Assembly: GCF_016908315.1 (NCBI RefSeq)
Contig: NZ_JAFBDQ010000015.1
Location: 1-64,000 of the forward strand
Origin: Halanaerobacter jeridensis
GTDB taxonomy: Bacteria; Bacillota; Halanaerobiia; Halobacteroidales; Halobacteroidaceae
Length of the DNA stretch: 64,000 nt
Direction of reading: 5' to 3'
The notes under the pieces were generated by a model. It saw only the letters and a list, made by a program, of their open reading frames with translations. It searched no databases and was not told the DNA's origin. A program made the translations under genes and the position numbers. Shown here piece by piece: positions 16,572 to 27,251 of this stretch (position 1 is its first letter; each line of letters begins with the position of its first letter).

Positions 16572-16916
16572 TTATCCTACTAATTCATCTACCTCTCTTT
16601 TAGCAGATGTCCTTTCAATATATCTTTCACACTGCTGTACACGGTCATACCCAAGCATAATACCTAGCATAAAATCCTCTTCATCAGTATAATCTCTCAA
16701 ATCACTTTTAGCAATCTCTTTGATGACATTAATACACTTCTCATTGCCAAAAAAAACATTAATTTTCTCTGGAGTTACATTATAAATAACATAAGGAATA
16801 TTATTATCCTGTAGCCGCTTTTCAATAAACTTTCTATTCTCAGCTTCAGTTGTATGCAAAATTAAATTCCTTAAACCTTTTTCATATTCATATAAATGAT
16901 GACAAAATACTTTCAT
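16572..16916 (-). CDS. DUF2023-family protein, 114 aa
   Basis: This small cytoplasmic protein begins MKVFCHHLYEYEKGLRNLIL and contains NNIPYVIYNV and INVFFGNEKCI, features of the DUF2023 family. In sulfate reducers and Bacteroidetes such genes often lie beside iron-repressed flavodoxins. Here the setting is the feo region, which fits a role under iron limitation (inference). GGAGG lies before ATG. It follows the HD-GYP gene by about 67 bp and may share its transcript. Confidence 0.72.
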   Translation of the reverse strand: MKVFCHHLYEYEKGLRNLILHTTEAENRKFIEKRLQDNNIPYVIYNVTPEKINVFFGNEKCINVIKEIAKSDLRDYTDEEDFMLGIMLGYDRVQQCERYIERTSAKREVDELVG

Positions 16917-16983
16917 TTTTATTCCTCCAATTTATTCTTTGCTTCTGTCTATTAACTAAATAATTCTATCTTTATATATTCCC

Positions 16984-17673
16984 TTAAACTTTTTTCGAAT
17001 GAAACAAACTATTATGATTAATCTCTTTTATTTTATCTTCTGCAACAAAATCATTCTCTATTTTCTTTTCAACTTCTTTTAAAAGATCGGGAATCTTAGT
17101 AAAAATTTTATTAAAATGCTTTACTACTCTAGGACAAAATTGTTCTCCACTATGCTCATTGACCTCATTATAAGCATACCCATAACTTTTAGCCAGTCGA
17201 TAACTTCTATCAGATGTAATAGCATCAAAAGTATCTGCTACCGCAATTATTCTAGACCCCAAAGGAATTTGCTTCCCCTCTAATCCACTTGGATAACCTA
17301 AACCATCATATCTTTCATGATGATATAAAACAATAGTAGATACAGATGTAAATAAGGGGATTTCCCATAAAATTTCATGCCCAATGCCTGGATGTTCTTG
17401 CATCTTTTTCATTTCAGTTGCTGTCAACTTACCAGATTTATTTAGCACCTTTTCTTCTACACCAATCTTACCAATATCATGCAAATGAGCTGCATAATGA
17501 ATCCGTTCTATCTCCTGGTGATCTAACTTCATTTCTTGGGCAATAGCTGTAGCTAATTCTGCTACTCGCCAGGAATGTTCAAAAGTATAACGATCTTTGG
17601 TACTTAAAGTGGTTATTAAAATTTCAATTACATCATGTACATCTATTTTTTTATTTGCACTTATATTCTTCAT
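16984..17673 (-). CDS. HD-GYP domain phosphodiesterase
   Basis: This is a stand-alone HD-GYP domain of 229 aa. HLHDIGKIGV carries the HD pair, and HHERYDGLGYPSGL the GYP motif; HEILWEIPLF and AVADTFDAITSDR are also conserved. Such enzymes hydrolyse cyclic di-GMP or related dinucleotides. No receiver or sensor domain is fused. It lies between DUF2325 and DUF2023 genes in an iron-linked cluster, suggesting that iron state and second-messenger turnover are connected here. Confidence 0.85.
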   Translation of the reverse strand: MKNISANKKIDVHDVIEILITTLSTKDRYTFEHSWRVAELATAIAQEMKLDHQEIERIHYAAHLHDIGKIGVEEKVLNKSGKLTATEMKKMQEHPGIGHEILWEIPLFTSVSTIVLYHHERYDGLGYPSGLEGKQIPLGSRIIAVADTFDAITSDRSYRLAKSYGYAYNEVNEHSGEQFCPRVVKHFNKIFTKIPDLLKEVEKKIENDFVAEDKIKEINHNSLFHSKKV

Positions 17674-17709
17674 TAAATTCCCCCACTACTTTTATAATTA
17701 AAAACATCT

Positions 17710-18000
17710 TTAATTTAACAACTGCCTTCTCTCCATTTTTTTATAAATTGAAGACCAACTTCTTCTAGAAAAGATAGCATTTATATTTTTTTCCTTAGCC
17801 TCTTGTTTGACTTTCTTCATCGCCGAATGGTGAATATAATCAGTCAAAACTAATACCATATCAACATTAACTGGCAGCTTAAAACTGCGGAAAACACTTT
17901 TCTTCCTACCTGAAATATGCTTAATATCATCAAAACCCAGCGATTCAATATTATTTTTAATACTTCCCAAATTATCTGCTCCTACTACCATTAATGACAT
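17710..18000 (-). CDS. DUF2325-family protein, 96 aa
   Basis: The start is set by AAAGGAGG 8 nt before an internal ATG; the longer frame has no ribosome binding site. The protein begins SLMVVGADNLGSIKNNIES, then VDMVLVLTDYIHHSAMKKVK and a short C-terminal SRRSW segment, matching the DUF2325 family of about 95 aa. The fold looks like a small nucleotide-binding or Rossmann-like domain. It starts the DUF2325-HD-GYP-DUF2023 run. Confidence 0.7.
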   Translation of the reverse strand: MSLMVVGADNLGSIKNNIESLGFDDIKHISGRKKSVFRSFKLPVNVDMVLVLTDYIHHSAMKKVKQEAKEKNINAIFSRRSWSSIYKKMERRQLLN

Positions 18001-18110
18001 TATTTTTTCCTCCTTTCCTACTTCACTATATAAAACACACTTTGGTTGAATTTGATATTCATTCTCAACAGTTGCCAAAAAATATTGTCTGCTCTAAAAT
18101 TATAAACTGA

Positions 18111-18152
18111 CAATTTAATAGCTCCCATGCATTCATGAGAGCAATTAAATTG
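18111..18152 (-). terminator. Hairpin after the feo1 operon
   Basis: A 14-bp stem with one mismatch (CAATTTAATAGCTC against GAGCAATTAAATTG) encloses a 14-nt loop, 30 bp past the small Cys-rich gene. The T-run is weak, so termination may be partial. Confidence 0.5.
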
Positions 18153-18181
18153 TTTAAATTCAAATCACTAATTTATTACTT

Positions 18182-18322
18182 CTAACTACAGCTGCAGTCA
18201 TCACTATCTTCACTATAAGGACAACCAACACATTTAGCCCCTTTTTTCTTTTCAATGATAATCTTTGCCGCTGCACCAGATATCATTGTTAAAATAATCA
18301 ATCCTACAATTAAGTTCGCCAT
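18182..18322 (-). CDS. FeoB-associated Cys-rich membrane peptide, 46 aa
   Basis: This peptide has one N-terminal membrane helix (ANLIVGLIILTMISGAAAK), then a basic IEKKKG stretch and a Cys-rich tail with CVGCPY and CSC motifs. This is the layout of the FeoB-associated Cys-rich membrane proteins found after feoB in Firmicutes, which may take the place of FeoC. It starts 14 bp after the feoB stop, with GGGGG upstream of ATG. It is certainly part of the feo1 operon. Confidence 0.85.
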   Translation of the reverse strand: MANLIVGLIILTMISGAAAKIIIEKKKGAKCVGCPYSEDSDDCSCS

Positions 18323-18336
18323 ATTTATTCATCCCC

Positions 18337-20346
18337 CTAGGCATTAACAGTTGCTTCCGACTGCACTTCTTCTTCATCTGTCATGAAATAAACAATTACG
18401 CTCATCATTGCCCCTACAGCTATTAGTCCTGGTAAGAAACCAGTTCCTAAAGAACCTGTAGTGATTAATGTTCCTACTTGATAAGTAAGGAAGGACGCAA
18501 TATATCCTACACTAAACTGGAATCCAATCGCTCCCCATAACCACTTTTTACTCTCAAGTTCTGCATTCATTGCTCCAATTGCAGCAAAACACGGCGGCGT
18601 AAATAAATTGAACACCAAATATGCTAAAGCAGCTACTGAAGTTAAGCCCATTACACTAGCAACATTTGTACCATCGCCAACTAAAGCAAATTCTTCTGGA
18701 TTAATGAAGTTAGTAATCGAATATACAACTGCTAGTGTTCCTACTACATTCTCTTTAGCAATAAAACCAGTAATTGCTGCTGCAGCTAACTGCCAAGCTC
18801 CAAATCCTAATGGAATTAATAAGATAGAAAAAGGAGAAGCAATACTAGCTAAGATACTTGTACTTTGTGCTCCTTCTGCTACCACTTCAAACTGCCAATT
18901 AAATGTCTGCATGATTTGCACTGCGGCATTACAAATAAGAATAATTGTACCAGCCTTGATTACAAATGCTTTTCCACGAGATGCCATAGATTTAGTAGCT
19001 CGTTTGATACTTGGAAATCTATACTCCGGTAATTCCATAATAAATGGTGACCTAGTACTTTTATCACCAGTTATCTTTCTAACAATTAACGCACCGATAA
19101 TGATAATTCCAATTCCTAAGAAATACATCGTTGTGCCCACCCAGCCTGCATCGTTAAAGAAAGCTCCTGCAAATAAAGCAATCACAGGCAATTTAGCTCC
19201 GCAAGGCATAAATGGTGTCAACATCGCTGTAGTTCGTCGTTGTCTTTTGTCTTTAATTGTTCTTGTCGCCATTACACCTGGAATTGCACAGCCTGTTCCA
19301 ATAATCATTGGAATAATTGATCTTCCTGATAGACCAACCTTCTTAAAGAAACGATCCATAACTACAGTCACTCGAGCCATATAACCACAGTCTTCAAGTA
19401 ATGCTAATAAGAAGAATAAGACCATAATCAATGGTAAGAAACCAACTACTGCTCCTACTCCACCAATAATTCCATCTAATAAGATTGCTCTTAAAACTGG
19501 TGATACACTATCACCTAACATACTTGCTACTCCAGCATTAAGTTGATCAATCCAACCTACAAATATATCTGCAAATAGTGGTCCTACATGCGTTTGCGAA
19601 AGTGAGAAAACAGCCCACATAATCACAGCAAAAATAGGAATACCAAGCCATTTATGTGCTACAACTCTATCTACAGTATCCTGGATAGTCTGTTGATTAC
19701 TTTCTACCTCTCGTGTTTCTACTTTATCAATAATACTCTTCACAAACTCAAATCTTCGTTTATCAGCCGCTTCTACTGCACTTCTATCTGTCAAATCTAC
19801 ATCTCCAGCCTCAAATGGTGCTGCTTGCTCTTCAGCTTTAACTTCATGAACTGCAGAAACTAAATCTTCTAAGCCTTGATTCTTAGTTGCTACTGTATTA
19901 ACAACAGGACAGCCTAATAATTCAGATAATTCTTCTCTATCTAAGTCTATATTTTTCTTAGCAATCAAATCACTTTTATTCAAAGCCACTACAACAGGAA
20001 TTCCTAATTCAAGCAACTGCGTGGTAAAAAATAAACTTCTACTTAAATTAGTAGCATCTACAATATTAATGATTACATCTGGATCTTCATTTTTTACAAA
20101 TTCCTTTGTAATATTTTCTTCAGAAGTAAAAGGTGACATTGAATAAGCCCCTGGCAGGTCTACTGCAGTAACTTCTGCTTGTCCTTGATTAAGATTTTCT
20201 TTAATTTCTCCTGCTTTTTTATCCATCGTCACTCCCGACCAATTACCAACATGAGCAATTTCACCTGTAATTGCATTAAACAAAGTTGTTTTCCCACTAT
20301 TGGGGTTACCTGTAAGCGCTACCCTAATAGTTTCTTGATTGTTCAT
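18337..20346 (-). CDS. feoB: FeoB ferrous iron transporter 1
   Basis: FeoB imports Fe(II) through the inner membrane. The N-terminal G domain has G1 GNPNSGKTT, G3 DLPGAYS and G4 NKSD; the spacer and two Gate-type membrane regions follow, with the conserved Cys in MPCGAKLPV and GTGCAIPG. The length of 669 aa is normal. ATG is chosen because GGAGGG lies just before it; an earlier in-frame ATG overlaps the ribosome binding site. It lies downstream of feoA and upstream of the Cys-rich peptide. Regulation by the Fur-type box upstream of feoA is likely. Confidence 0.95.
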   Translation of the reverse strand: MNNQETIRVALTGNPNSGKTTLFNAITGEIAHVGNWSGVTMDKKAGEIKENLNQGQAEVTAVDLPGAYSMSPFTSEENITKEFVKNEDPDVIINIVDATNLSRSLFFTTQLLELGIPVVVALNKSDLIAKKNIDLDREELSELLGCPVVNTVATKNQGLEDLVSAVHEVKAEEQAAPFEAGDVDLTDRSAVEAADKRRFEFVKSIIDKVETREVESNQQTIQDTVDRVVAHKWLGIPIFAVIMWAVFSLSQTHVGPLFADIFVGWIDQLNAGVASMLGDSVSPVLRAILLDGIIGGVGAVVGFLPLIMVLFFLLALLEDCGYMARVTVVMDRFFKKVGLSGRSIIPMIIGTGCAIPGVMATRTIKDKRQRRTTAMLTPFMPCGAKLPVIALFAGAFFNDAGWVGTTMYFLGIGIIIIGALIVRKITGDKSTRSPFIMELPEYRFPSIKRATKSMASRGKAFVIKAGTIILICNAAVQIMQTFNWQFEVVAEGAQSTSILASIASPFSILLIPLGFGAWQLAAAAITGFIAKENVVGTLAVVYSITNFINPEEFALVGDGTNVASVMGLTSVAALAYLVFNLFTPPCFAAIGAMNAELESKKWLWGAIGFQFSVGYIASFLTYQVGTLITTGSLGTGFLPGLIAVGAMMSVIVYFMTDEEEVQSEATVNA

Positions 20347-20400
20347 TTTCTTACCCTCCATTTTTTATTATCAGCCATTAATTTTTTATCATACAACCAT

Positions 20401-20421
20401 TGACTTGGCAATGCCAAGTCA
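20401..20421. repeat. Perfect 21-bp dyad in the feoA-feoB1 gap
   Basis: TGACTTGGCA-A-TGCCAAGTCA can form a strong RNA hairpin about 55 nt upstream of the feoB start. No T-run follows, so it is probably a processing, stability or protein-binding element rather than a terminator. Confidence 0.6.
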
Positions 20422-20499
20422 CATACTTGTTTTTATTCTTATCCTTGCTCACTACTAATTACTGTTTTTCTCTCTTTCCTCTTCACTTTCTTCTCTCTT

Positions 20500-20545
20500 T
20501 ACTTGTTACTCATCACTCATCACTATTTACTCTTTACTATTTACT
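20500..20545. repeat. Heptad-like TTTACTC/ATCACTC tract
   Basis: Degenerate tandem heptads (TTACTCA, TCACTCA, TTTACTC) fill the start of the feoA-feoB1 gap. A longer tract of the same type lies near 48.6 kb. Confidence 0.55.
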
Positions 20546-20837
20546 AAATAATAATCGCCTCAGCTAAATTCTTATCAATACTATATCTTGAATCCTTAAC
20601 ATTAATCACATAATTTTCAGCTAAAATAGAGATTAATGTGACAGTTTCTCCTTCATAACAACCTAAAGTAAATAAAAATTTCTTTAGTTCTTCATCATCA
20701 GTTTTAATCTCTTTGATCACATATTCTGTATTAGTCTCTGCTTCTGCTAAATTAATTACCGTATTGCGGGAAGTTTCTACTGCTTTTTCGCCTCCAGTTA
20801 AAAATTCACTAATTTTACTAAACATAATGTTTTCCAC
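20544..20837 (-). CDS. feoA: FeoA-type protein 1
   Basis: This FeoA-like SH3 domain protein has about 97 aa. The core (LAEAETNTEYVIKEI ... LGCYEGETVTLISILAENYVI ... KDSRYSIDKNLAEAI) follows the FeoA pattern. The start is uncertain: AAGGAGGGG precedes a TTG-GTG pair, and I take the GTG; an ATG four codons on is also possible. It lies 197 bp before feoB1 and is the first gene of the operon. Confidence 0.8.
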   Translation of the reverse strand: MENIMFSKISEFLTGGEKAVETSRNTVINLAEAETNTEYVIKEIKTDDEELKKFLFTLGCYEGETVTLISILAENYVINVKDSRYSIDKNLAEAIII

Positions 20838-20938
20838 CAATCTCCCCTCCTTGGATTGATTTTGAAATCCATTATCAACAAAAATCAAAAAAATAATTTA
20901 TGCTTCATCTATTCAATTTTACCTAGCTTTAAGTAATT

Positions 20939-20997
20939 GAAAATGATTTTCTATTTCACTTCACTTAAATTATATTGGGATTTATGAAGAATGTCAA
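20939..20997 (-). promoter_or_regulatory. feo1 promoter with Fur-like box
   Basis: On the minus strand TTGACA (20992-20997) and TATAAT (20969-20974) are 17 bp apart. The palindrome GAAAATGATTTTC (20939-20951) is centred about 26 bp past the -10. The layout is the same as at feo2 and at the mini-ORF transcript. Confidence 0.85.
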
Positions 20998-21107
20998 GAT
21001 GAAAGTTAAATTTTTCACATTATCAGGAACAGTTACTAATTAGTGGGTAGTAGCTAATGAAGAGTTGGAAGTTAAGCTGCTCTTAAAATATGTTTAGGTA
21101 AAAGAAA

Positions 21108-21129
21108 AAAATGGGCTTACGCCCATTTT
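21108..21129 (-). terminator. Terminator of the feo2 operon
   Basis: A perfect 9-bp stem (AAAATGGGC and complement) with TTAC loop lies 15 bp past the feoB2 stop. On the minus strand the 3' arm is followed by more T residues. Confidence 0.8.
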
Positions 21130-21143
21130 AGTGCTCTGATTGA

Positions 21144-22958
21144 TTAAGCTTCTAATCGTTCTTCAAAGTCTGAACCAAAGGAAGGAATATATCTAATTGC
21201 TATTAATAAACCAACAATAATTATCCAGCCTAGTAATGAAAAACTACCGCCTTGGAAGGCGAAATTAACAAATCCACCGACAGTTAAAGTTGTAAGTAAC
21301 ATTATTCCAGCTGATTTCATCATTGCAAAAATTCCTAGTTCTTTAATTAAGACTACAAAAGTAGCTACACAAGGAAAATAAATAGTCAACACCGTACTAG
21401 CGACTACTAGCTGTTTGGCTGTTAAATTTAATGGGGCCAACATGCCCATTGCTAAATCTTTACGCAAAAATCCAATCAATAATGCAGTAATAACTTCTTG
21501 CGGCAAACCAAAAACTTGATTTAAGAACGGGCCAAATGTAGTAGCTAAAAAATCAAAAACTCCTAATATATAAAGTAAATTGGCAATTAAAACCCCAAAT
21601 AACATATAAGGAATTGCTTCTTCTAAAAAGCTAATAATTCGCATCCATAATTTTTTCAAAACTGTTGTCATACTTGGAATTCTAAATGGTGGTATTTCCA
21701 GCAGTAAATCAGAACTAAAGCCCGGCATCAATTTATCCATCAATAATCCGACTGTAAACCAGACCATTATTAAAATTAAGAATATATGAAGTAAATACTG
21801 TCCTCCATACGGTCCTAACAAGCCAAAAATCATAGCAATTTGTGCCATACAAGGAACCGAGATAGCCATTAAGGTACTAGCAATAAATTTTTCCCGTTTA
21901 CTATCCAAATTACGGACTGCCAATGCTGCCGGCACATTACAACCTAATCCTAAAATCATAGGAATAATTGAGAAACCGTGTAATCCGACCCGGTGCATAA
22001 TATTATCTACTAAAGTAGCTAACCGAGGTAAATATCCTGTATCTTCTAATAAACCTAACATGAAATAAAAAGCTATAATATAGGGTAATACTGCTGCAAA
22101 AGGAATAAAAATTCCTGTAGTTAAAATTCCAAATGATTGACCAAAGTCTATCGTTCCGCTAATCAAATTACCAATTAGTAATTTGTGGAGAAATGTTTCT
22201 GCTCCTAGGATCTGACTTAATTGTGTTACCACTGGACGATAAAATATTTCAAATAATGGCTCAGTTACATTAGCAATTAGTCCTTCACCAATAAAGCGGA
22301 TAATCATAAATGATAGGTACATAAATATAATGGCAATTGGAATCCCAGTCAGTGGCTTAACGGTAGCATCTTCAAACCATTCTAGGAATGTGTGCTTACG
22401 GTCTTGAATATGCTGAGTATTTTCAATAATCTCACCAATATGTGCCCACCGTTCTTCCGTACTACCATAATCACTATCAACTACTTCTCGATAATCAAAG
22501 TGATAAGTTATATCTTTAATACCGCGATTTTTTACAGCAGCAGTAGTAATCACCGGCACTCCTAAATATTCTTCTAACTTTTCGATATCAATCTCAATTC
22601 CTTTATGTTCAGCTTCGTCCCACATATTAAGCACTACAATTACCGGTATATCTCGTTCTAATAACTGCAGCGTCAAATTTAAATTACGTTCTAAATTTGT
22701 TGCATCTAAGACATTAACTACTAAATCTCCTTTATCCAACATATCAACTGCTACTTCTTCTGCTTCATTAGTCGGGTCTAAGGTATAAGTCCCCGGCACA
22801 TCAATAACATCAACCATTTCACCGCGCCAGTTTCTTTGGCCCTCGGTATATTCAACAGTTGTCCCTGAATAATTAGAAGCAGTCACATTAGTTCCTGTTA
22901 ATTTAGAAAAGATAACACTTTTCCCTACATTGGGATTACCCATTAAGAGGATATTCAT
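21144..22958 (-). CDS. feoB: FeoB ferrous iron transporter 2
   Basis: This second, divergent FeoB has 604 aa. The G domain has GNPNVGKSVIFSKLTG and DVPGTYTLDP, with G4 NMWDEAEHKG (an N-x-x-D form that differs from paralogue 1). The membrane part has MILGLGCNVPA and SVPCMAQIA Cys motifs. ATG follows GGAGG by 9 nt and lies 1 nt after the feoA2 stop, so the two are coupled. Shorter linker regions than FeoB1 suggest a different subfamily, possibly with another affinity or another divalent metal. Confidence 0.92.
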   Translation of the reverse strand: MNILLMGNPNVGKSVIFSKLTGTNVTASNYSGTTVEYTEGQRNWRGEMVDVIDVPGTYTLDPTNEAEEVAVDMLDKGDLVVNVLDATNLERNLNLTLQLLERDIPVIVVLNMWDEAEHKGIEIDIEKLEEYLGVPVITTAAVKNRGIKDITYHFDYREVVDSDYGSTEERWAHIGEIIENTQHIQDRKHTFLEWFEDATVKPLTGIPIAIIFMYLSFMIIRFIGEGLIANVTEPLFEIFYRPVVTQLSQILGAETFLHKLLIGNLISGTIDFGQSFGILTTGIFIPFAAVLPYIIAFYFMLGLLEDTGYLPRLATLVDNIMHRVGLHGFSIIPMILGLGCNVPAALAVRNLDSKREKFIASTLMAISVPCMAQIAMIFGLLGPYGGQYLLHIFLILIMVWFTVGLLMDKLMPGFSSDLLLEIPPFRIPSMTTVLKKLWMRIISFLEEAIPYMLFGVLIANLLYILGVFDFLATTFGPFLNQVFGLPQEVITALLIGFLRKDLAMGMLAPLNLTAKQLVVASTVLTIYFPCVATFVVLIKELGIFAMMKSAGIMLLTTLTVGGFVNFAFQGGSFSLLGWIIIVGLLIAIRYIPSFGSDFEERLEA

Positions 22959-22959
22959 G

Positions 22960-23193
22960 CTATGCAACCTCCACTATTATTTTTTCAGCCATTCCGTGAC
23001 CAACAGCCACTTTAGTGTGATCTATTTGCACTGTCACTGGTCCCCCAATAAAGGATTCATTTATTTTTACTATTTCTTTGCCTGGTCTGATTCCTAAATT
23101 ATTCAATTTTTCTTCTAAACCACAGCCGCCATTAATTTCTAATACTGTTCCGGCTTGATCTGCATTTAATTGATGTAAAGTCATTTTTTTCAT
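22960..23193 (-). CDS. feoA: FeoA-type protein 2
   Basis: This FeoA SH3-like protein has 77 aa and starts MKKMTLHQLNADQAGTVLEI. GGCGLEEKLNNLGIRPGKEI and GHGMAEKIIVEV are canonical. ATG is selected from GTGGGGGG just upstream. It is the first gene of the feo2 operon, directly followed by feoB2, with its own Fur-like promoter. Confidence 0.9.
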   Translation of the reverse strand: MKKMTLHQLNADQAGTVLEINGGCGLEEKLNNLGIRPGKEIVKINESFIGGPVTVQIDHTKVAVGHGMAEKIIVEVA

Positions 23194-23248
23194 TGTTAAT
23201 CCCCCCACTATTTAATAGTTCGTTTCTTACTTCCCAGACAGTTCTTTA

Positions 23249-23265
23249 TTGAAAACAGTTTTCAA
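23249..23265. promoter_or_regulatory. 17-bp palindrome in the feo2 leader
   Basis: TTGAAAAC-A-GTTTTCAA is a perfect dyad of the same 7-1-7 size as a Fur box, 56 bp upstream of feoA2. It may be a second, weaker repressor site. Confidence 0.5.
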
Positions 23266-23308
23266 TTAAAAGTAAAATTTTTAGTCCTGCTAAATTTTAT
23301 AAATAAAT

Positions 23309-23364
23309 GAAAATGATTTTCCTTATCGCAAAGTAATTATATAAAAATTATGAACTTATGTCAA
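23309..23364 (-). promoter_or_regulatory. feo2 promoter with Fur-like box
   Basis: TTGACA (23359-23364) and TATAAT (23336-23341) are 17 bp apart on the minus strand. GAAAATGATTTTC (23309-23321) is centred about 24 bp past the -10, as at feo1. Confidence 0.85.
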
Positions 23365-23467
23365 GACGAAATGAGCAAATGCTCGTTTAATCCCGGTGTT
23401 CAGCATCTCCCCTTCAACAATTAACAACCAACTAAAATCTATTGGATTATACACTCAAAAAAAATAA

Positions 23468-23497
23468 AAAAGCCCCCGCCGTGAAGCGAGAGCTTTT
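23468..23497 (-). terminator. Terminator of groESL
   Basis: An imperfect GC-rich hairpin (AAAAGC..CGC / GCG..GCTTTT) lies about 40 bp beyond the groEL stop, with a T-rich tail on the minus strand. Confidence 0.7.
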
Positions 23498-23537
23498 AAA
23501 TAATCTATAATATGCGGCTAGAAAATGGGGGGAGGAG

Positions 23538-25226
<1,689 letters not shown>

Positions 25227-25293
25227 TTAAAATTTTATTAACTTATATTTAAATCGAGATTTAAATTTTTATTCTTTTTCAATCTATAATTGA

Positions 25294-25584
25294 TTACTCT
25301 ACAATTGCTAAAATATCACTTTCACTAACTACTAAATATTCTTTTCCGTTTCTCTTTAGCTCTTTTCCTGCGTAATCATTATAAATTACAACGTCTCCTT
25401 CTGCTACTTCTGGTTCAGCAACTTCACCATTATCTAACTTTTTACCTGGGCCAACAGCAACTACCTTTCCTTCTTGCGGTTCTTCTTGCGCACTATCTGG
25501 AATTACAATGCCACCTTTTGTCTTTTCTTCCTTTGCTTCTACCTTTTGAATTACTACTCGATCACCTAAAGGCTTAATATCCAT
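25294..25584 (-). CDS. groES: GroES co-chaperonin
   Basis: This 96-aa co-chaperonin begins [20 protein letters not shown]. The mobile loop is [18 protein letters not shown], and [20 protein letters not shown] is near the end. It is the first gene of the operon, with a CIRCE operator in the leader, so HrcA control is expected. Confidence 0.98.
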   Translation of the reverse strand: MDIKPLGDRVVIQKVEAKEEKTKGGIVIPDSAQEEPQEGKVVAVGPGKKLDNGEVAEPEVAEGDVVIYNDYAGKELKRNGKEYLVVSESDILAIVE

Positions 25585-25627
25585 TAGTAACCCTCCCTTT
25601 ATGTAATTAAATTAACTCTTTTCTTTG

Positions 25628-25654
25628 TTAGCACTCACTTTTATCGAGTGCTAA
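25628..25654. promoter_or_regulatory. CIRCE operator (HrcA site)
   Basis: TTAGCACTC-N9-GAGTGCTAA is a perfect CIRCE element between the groES promoter and start codon. It predicts heat-shock control by HrcA; hrcA itself is not in the window. Confidence 0.97.
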
Positions 25655-25668
25655 TTATTACATAAATA

Positions 25669-25697
25669 ATAATAACCGACTCATTAGAGAAAATCAA
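25669..25697 (-). promoter_or_regulatory. groESL sigma-A promoter
   Basis: TTGATT and TATTAT are 17 bp apart on the minus strand, directly upstream of the CIRCE element. Confidence 0.75.
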
Positions 25698-25855
25698 GTC
25701 GAACCCTTAGCTGTTATTGCTCTTTATAGTCGATTTAAATTGATTAGATAGCTATAACTCTGTTTTTCTTAAATAAACAATTATTTTAGTGGTTTCTGAT
25801 TAGTTTGAAATCTAAAAGAGATTTTGAATTTGCATCCTTAGCTAAAATTTACTTA

Positions 25856-26731
25856 CTATAGCTTTAATCTAATAAAATCTGCCGGATTTATAAAAATTCG
25901 TCCAATTGACATCGACCAATGCAAATGAGATCCTGTAGAAAAACCAGTATCTCCTACTAACCCAATCACTGCTCCCTGTTCTACTTTATCACCTCGTTTA
26001 ACTTTTAGTTCACTACAGTGTAAATAAGAAGAAAAAACATCCCAGCCATGGTCACTAATTATCGTATTCCCTGTAGCTAAAAGATCATCAGCTAACACTA
26101 CTTTTCCCGCATTAGTTGCTTTGATAGGAGTACCTGCAGGCACAGCAATATCTATTCCACTATGTCGATTAGCTAAATTTCCATTATGATAACGAGTGGC
26201 ACCAAATCCAGTACTAACTCTTCCTTCAGCTATCGGACGGATAAATGATTTAGTCCATAGTCGCTCAGAACTGCTTGCTATTCGGGCTTGATAGACCAAC
26301 TTTTTATCCTGTTTTCGTCTTTTTTGACGTTTAGGATCAGTAGGCTTTACTTTTTCTTGATTTTCTTTATCAACCTTCAAATAGCTTTTATCAAAATCAC
26401 CATCCTGCACATTAATAGACCACTTTTTTAGCACTTGTTTTTCCTTATTAACTACAGATAATTTATATCTTTTAGTCTCTAACCAATAGGAAACAGGGAC
26501 TAACGTTACAGCTTTATTTTTTTCAGTTTTAAAATCATAATCATTGCCGGCAAATAATACCTGCCCTTCTTTTAAATCATAGGGCACTGTTACTTTGATT
26601 AAACCACCCTGCTGGACATTAGCTTTATTAATAGTAATCTTCTCACTAGCGGCTGTAACAGGAGTCCATCCACTTAAGAATAAAAACCCCAACAATAAAA
26701 CAATGATTGTTTTTTCTTTTTTAGAATTCAA
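25856..26731 (-). CDS. M23-family peptidoglycan endopeptidase (secreted)
   Basis: A signal peptide (about residues 1-27) precedes a beta-rich N-terminal domain and a Lys-rich linker. The C-terminal LytM/M23 domain has RHSGIDIAVPAGTPI (metal His and Asp) and GSHLHWSM (H-x-H), so the zinc site is complete. This is a cell-wall hydrolase or, as in many sporulating or Gram-negative-type Firmicutes, a structural endopeptidase. The start codon is TTG behind AAGGAG. The gene stands alone between groESL and a divergent ACT gene. Confidence 0.85.
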   Translation of the reverse strand: MNSKKEKTIIVLLLGFLFLSGWTPVTAASEKITINKANVQQGGLIKVTVPYDLKEGQVLFAGNDYDFKTEKNKAVTLVPVSYWLETKRYKLSVVNKEKQVLKKWSINVQDGDFDKSYLKVDKENQEKVKPTDPKRQKRRKQDKKLVYQARIASSSERLWTKSFIRPIAEGRVSTGFGATRYHNGNLANRHSGIDIAVPAGTPIKATNAGKVVLADDLLATGNTIISDHGWDVFSSYLHCSELKVKRGDKVEQGAVIGLVGDTGFSTGSHLHWSMSIGRIFINPADFIRLKL

Positions 26732-26931
26732 TATTATAAACTCCTTTCTAAATTACTACTTAATAAATTTATTATTCTCTACTGTCATCTTTTTTCCTGT
26801 TTTACTTTCAGATTAAAATACAGACTTTACTCTTAATTGACATTCACAAGCAAATAATATAAGATGTAAATTAAATTATTCATATATTATTTAATAGCTA
26901 TGTCTTTATTATTATATAAAGGGGGTAAATT

Positions 26932-27228
26932 ATGACTGAAGAACAAGAGCAGGGAAAAGAAAGAGCAGTTGTTACAGTCTTAGGTAGTGACAAAGTAGGA
27001 ATTGTATCTGAAGTAAGTAATCTATTAGCTAAACATAATGCTAATATTGCTGATATTAGCCAAACATTATTAGAAGATCTATTTACAATGATTATGTTAG
27101 TCGAATTAGATAATTTAGATACAGATTTTGAAACTCTAAATCAAGAATTAGAAGAGAAAGGTCAAGAATTAGAAGTAAAAATCATGCTACAGCATGAAGA
27201 AGTATTCCGCTATATGCATAGAATATAA
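26932..27228 (+). CDS. ACT-domain protein (UPF0237 type)
   Basis: This small ACT-domain regulator has 98 aa: [33 protein letters not shown] is the ligand-binding start, and [19 protein letters not shown] follows. Such proteins are nearly always encoded just before a PFL-family (DUF711) gene, as here (24 bp apart). The ligand is presumably an amino acid. AAGGGGG lies before ATG. Confidence 0.88.
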   Translation: MTEEQEQGKERAVVTVLGSDKVGIVSEVSNLLAKHNANIADISQTLLEDLFTMIMLVELDNLDTDFETLNQELEEKGQELEVKIMLQHEEVFRYMHRI

Positions 27229-27251
27229 GGATTAGAGAAAGGAGTGATATT

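Noticed and set aside
18608-19384. 258-aa plus-strand frame opposite feoB1
   Set aside because: The feoB1 frame is fully supported by motifs; the opposite frame is a shadow with no promoter or ribosome binding site.
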